A program made the translations under genes and the position numbers. Below the pieces are notes generated by a model. That model ran no database searches. It saw only the letters and a program-made list of their open reading frames with translations, and had not been told where the DNA came from. Shown one piece after another: positions 5,366 to 6,385 of a DNA stretch of 6,385 nt. Location of the stretch: positions 1 to 6,385 of the forward strand of contig CAJXDD010000176.1 in the NCBI GenBank assembly GCA_913052075.1. The letters are read 5' to 3'. Position 1 is the stretch's first letter. Each line of letters opens with the position of its first letter. The DNA comes from UBA9926 sp913052075 (lineage in GTDB: Bacteria; Pseudomonadota; Gammaproteobacteria; Pseudomonadales; Azotimanducaceae).

Positions 5366-6385
5366 GTGAATAAATGGATCGTCTCTATAGCCATAGTCTG
5401 CGCGGTAATCGCATTGGCTTGGGCCAACCGGATTGAGCTCTTGTTAGCGGTGGTGAAGTTCCAGTCCGACAGGGAATTCGTGGTTGAGTCCGAGAGAGAG
5501 CTCCCTTGGCAGGTAGGGCCAACGGAGTCGACCGAGGGCGATGAGGAACCTCCTCCCAACATCATTGTGATTCTTGCCGACGACCTCGGCTACAACGATA
5601 TTTCTACATTTGGCGGTGGGTTGGCTGGCGGTGCCGTTGAGACGCCCAGTATTGATGCGTTAGCGGCATCAGGTGTCGTCTTTGAGCAGTCTTACTCTGG
5701 TAGCGCAACGTGCGCAACCTCACGCGCGATGCTAATGACGGGGCGGTACCCAACCAAAACCGGCTTCGAGTTCACGCCAATGCCATCGGGGTTTGGCCCG
5801 GTGGTGTCGATGATTAGTAATCAAATGGAGTCAGGTTTACCCCAAGGGGTGTTTAACGATGACCTTGCAGAAGAAAGTTTGCCCTATGAGCAGCAGGGGC
5901 TTCCTTCTTCAGAGGTGACGATTGCAGAAATCTTGAAAAATATGGGCTATTACACTGCTCATATTGGGAAGTGGCATCTCGGTAGGAGTCTGGGGAAAGC
6001 ACCTAACGATCAAGGGTTTGACGACAGCCTGCTTATGGCTAGTGGACTCTATTTGCCGGAAGACGATCCCAACGTCGTCAACGCCAGGGTTCCATTTGAT
6101 CCTATCGATCAGTTTCTTTGGGCTCGGATGAATTTTGCCAATGCATTTAACAATGGCGGTCGAGAGCGGTTCAGACCGAAGGGTTACCTGACGGATTATT
6201 GGACCGATGAAGCAGTCAAAGTTATTAGGAATAATAAACATCGCCCGTTTTTTATGTATCTAGCGCATTGGGGGCCGCATACGCCATTGCAGGCAACTCG
6301 TGAAGACTTTGAGGCGGTGGGTGATATCACGCCGCACCGGCTGAGGGTTTACGCTGCCATGGTTCGCGCCGTCGATCGGAGTGTC
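5366..6385 (+). CDS. Membrane-anchored S1-family sulfatase (3' end missing)
   Basis: The frame is open from the GTG at 5366 to the window edge, giving 340 residues of a protein that is probably 500 or more long. Type I sulfatases hydrolyse sulfate esters using a formylglycine made from a cysteine or serine. Residues 4-20 (WIVSIAIVCAVIALAWA) form a signal anchor or uncleaved signal peptide, so the enzyme should face the periplasm. PPPNIIVILADDLGYNDI (63-79) carries the metal-binding pair Asp72-Asp73. The modification site is Cys116 in TCATSRAMLMTGRYP (115-129). GYYTAHIGKWHLG (194-206) is the second sulfatase signature with Lys202 and His204, and AHWGPHTPLQ (300-309) is the later substrate/metal block. 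The formylglycine motif is C-A-T-S-R, lacking the usual proline. The start is GTG with GGAG 7 bases before; GTG at 5330 is an alternative that would lengthen the N-terminus by 12 residues. It is likely co-transcribed with the dioxygenase (57-base gap). The substrate is unknown. Confidence 0.92.
   Translation, partial: MNKWIVSIAIVCAVIALAWANRIELLLAVVKFQSDREFVVESERELPWQVGPTESTEGDEEPPPNIIVILADDLGYNDISTFGGGLAGGAVETPSIDALAASGVVFEQSYSGSATCATSRAMLMTGRYPTKTGFEFTPMPSGFGPVVSMISNQMESGLPQGVFNDDLAEESLPYEQQGLPSSEVTIAEILKNMGYYTAHIGKWHLGRSLGKAPNDQGFDDSLLMASGLYLPEDDPNVVNARVPFDPIDQFLWARMNFANAFNNGGRERFRPKGYLTDYWTDEAVKVIRNNKHRPFFMYLAHWGPHTPLQATREDFEAVGDITPHRLRVYAAMVRAVDRSV

Noticed and set aside
5909..6241. Minus-strand frame of 110 codons within the sulfatase gene
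   Set aside because: The plus strand here encodes conserved sulfatase signature blocks, so the opposite frame is a by-product.
1..6385. tRNA, rRNA, riboswitch, CRISPR or insertion-sequence signals
   Set aside because: No tRNA-like T-arm, no regularly spaced repeats, no transposase-like frame and no terminal inverted repeats were seen on reading both strands.

Overview
The window looks like a piece of a proteobacterial chromosome, most likely a marine gammaproteobacterium of the Halieaceae/OM60 kind. That placement is inferred from protein style and gene content only: a type I haloalkane dehalogenase, a TauD/TfdA dioxygenase and an anchored S1 sulfatase, with roughly balanced base composition and TTG, GTG and ATG starts. 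No marker gene fixes the taxon. I see no tRNA, rRNA, CRISPR array, insertion sequence or phage gene.

Layout. Bases 1-522 (+) hold the 3' part of a gene whose product resembles a glutathione S-transferase C-terminal domain with a hydrophobic tail. A 157-base gap follows, then a complete enoyl-CoA hydratase/isomerase family gene at 680-1465 (+). It converges on a complete subfamily I haloalkane dehalogenase gene at 1554-2597 (-), which starts at TTG behind a strong ribosome binding site. After a 332-base gap rich in dyad symmetry comes a TetR-family regulator at 2930-3604 (-). Next is a 675-base stretch with no convincing gene (3605-4279). Last is a probable two-gene operon on the + strand: a TauD/TfdA Fe(II)/2-oxoglutarate dioxygenase (4280-5308) and a membrane-anchored sulfatase (5366 to the window edge, 3' end missing).

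How it may work together. The most interesting non-coding signal is a pair of near-identical 15-bp palindromes of the form TAATG-N5-CATTA. One (2772-2786) lies upstream of the dehalogenase and the other (4059-4073) upstream of the dioxygenase-sulfatase pair. Read in the direction of the downstream gene, each is followed in the same register by a -10-like hexamer (TATAAT and TAATAT). The only regulator in view, the TetR protein, is encoded between them. I infer a small local regulon in which this TetR protein controls a dehalogenase and an oxygenase/sulfatase pair, perhaps for halogenated or sulfated organic compounds. The sequence supports the shared sites. Their link to this regulator and to any substrate is untested.

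A second item is the sulfatase active-site motif, which reads C-A-T-S-R instead of the usual C-x-P-S-R. The window is otherwise ordinary accessory-metabolism DNA, and I do not see a clearly new molecular system in it.
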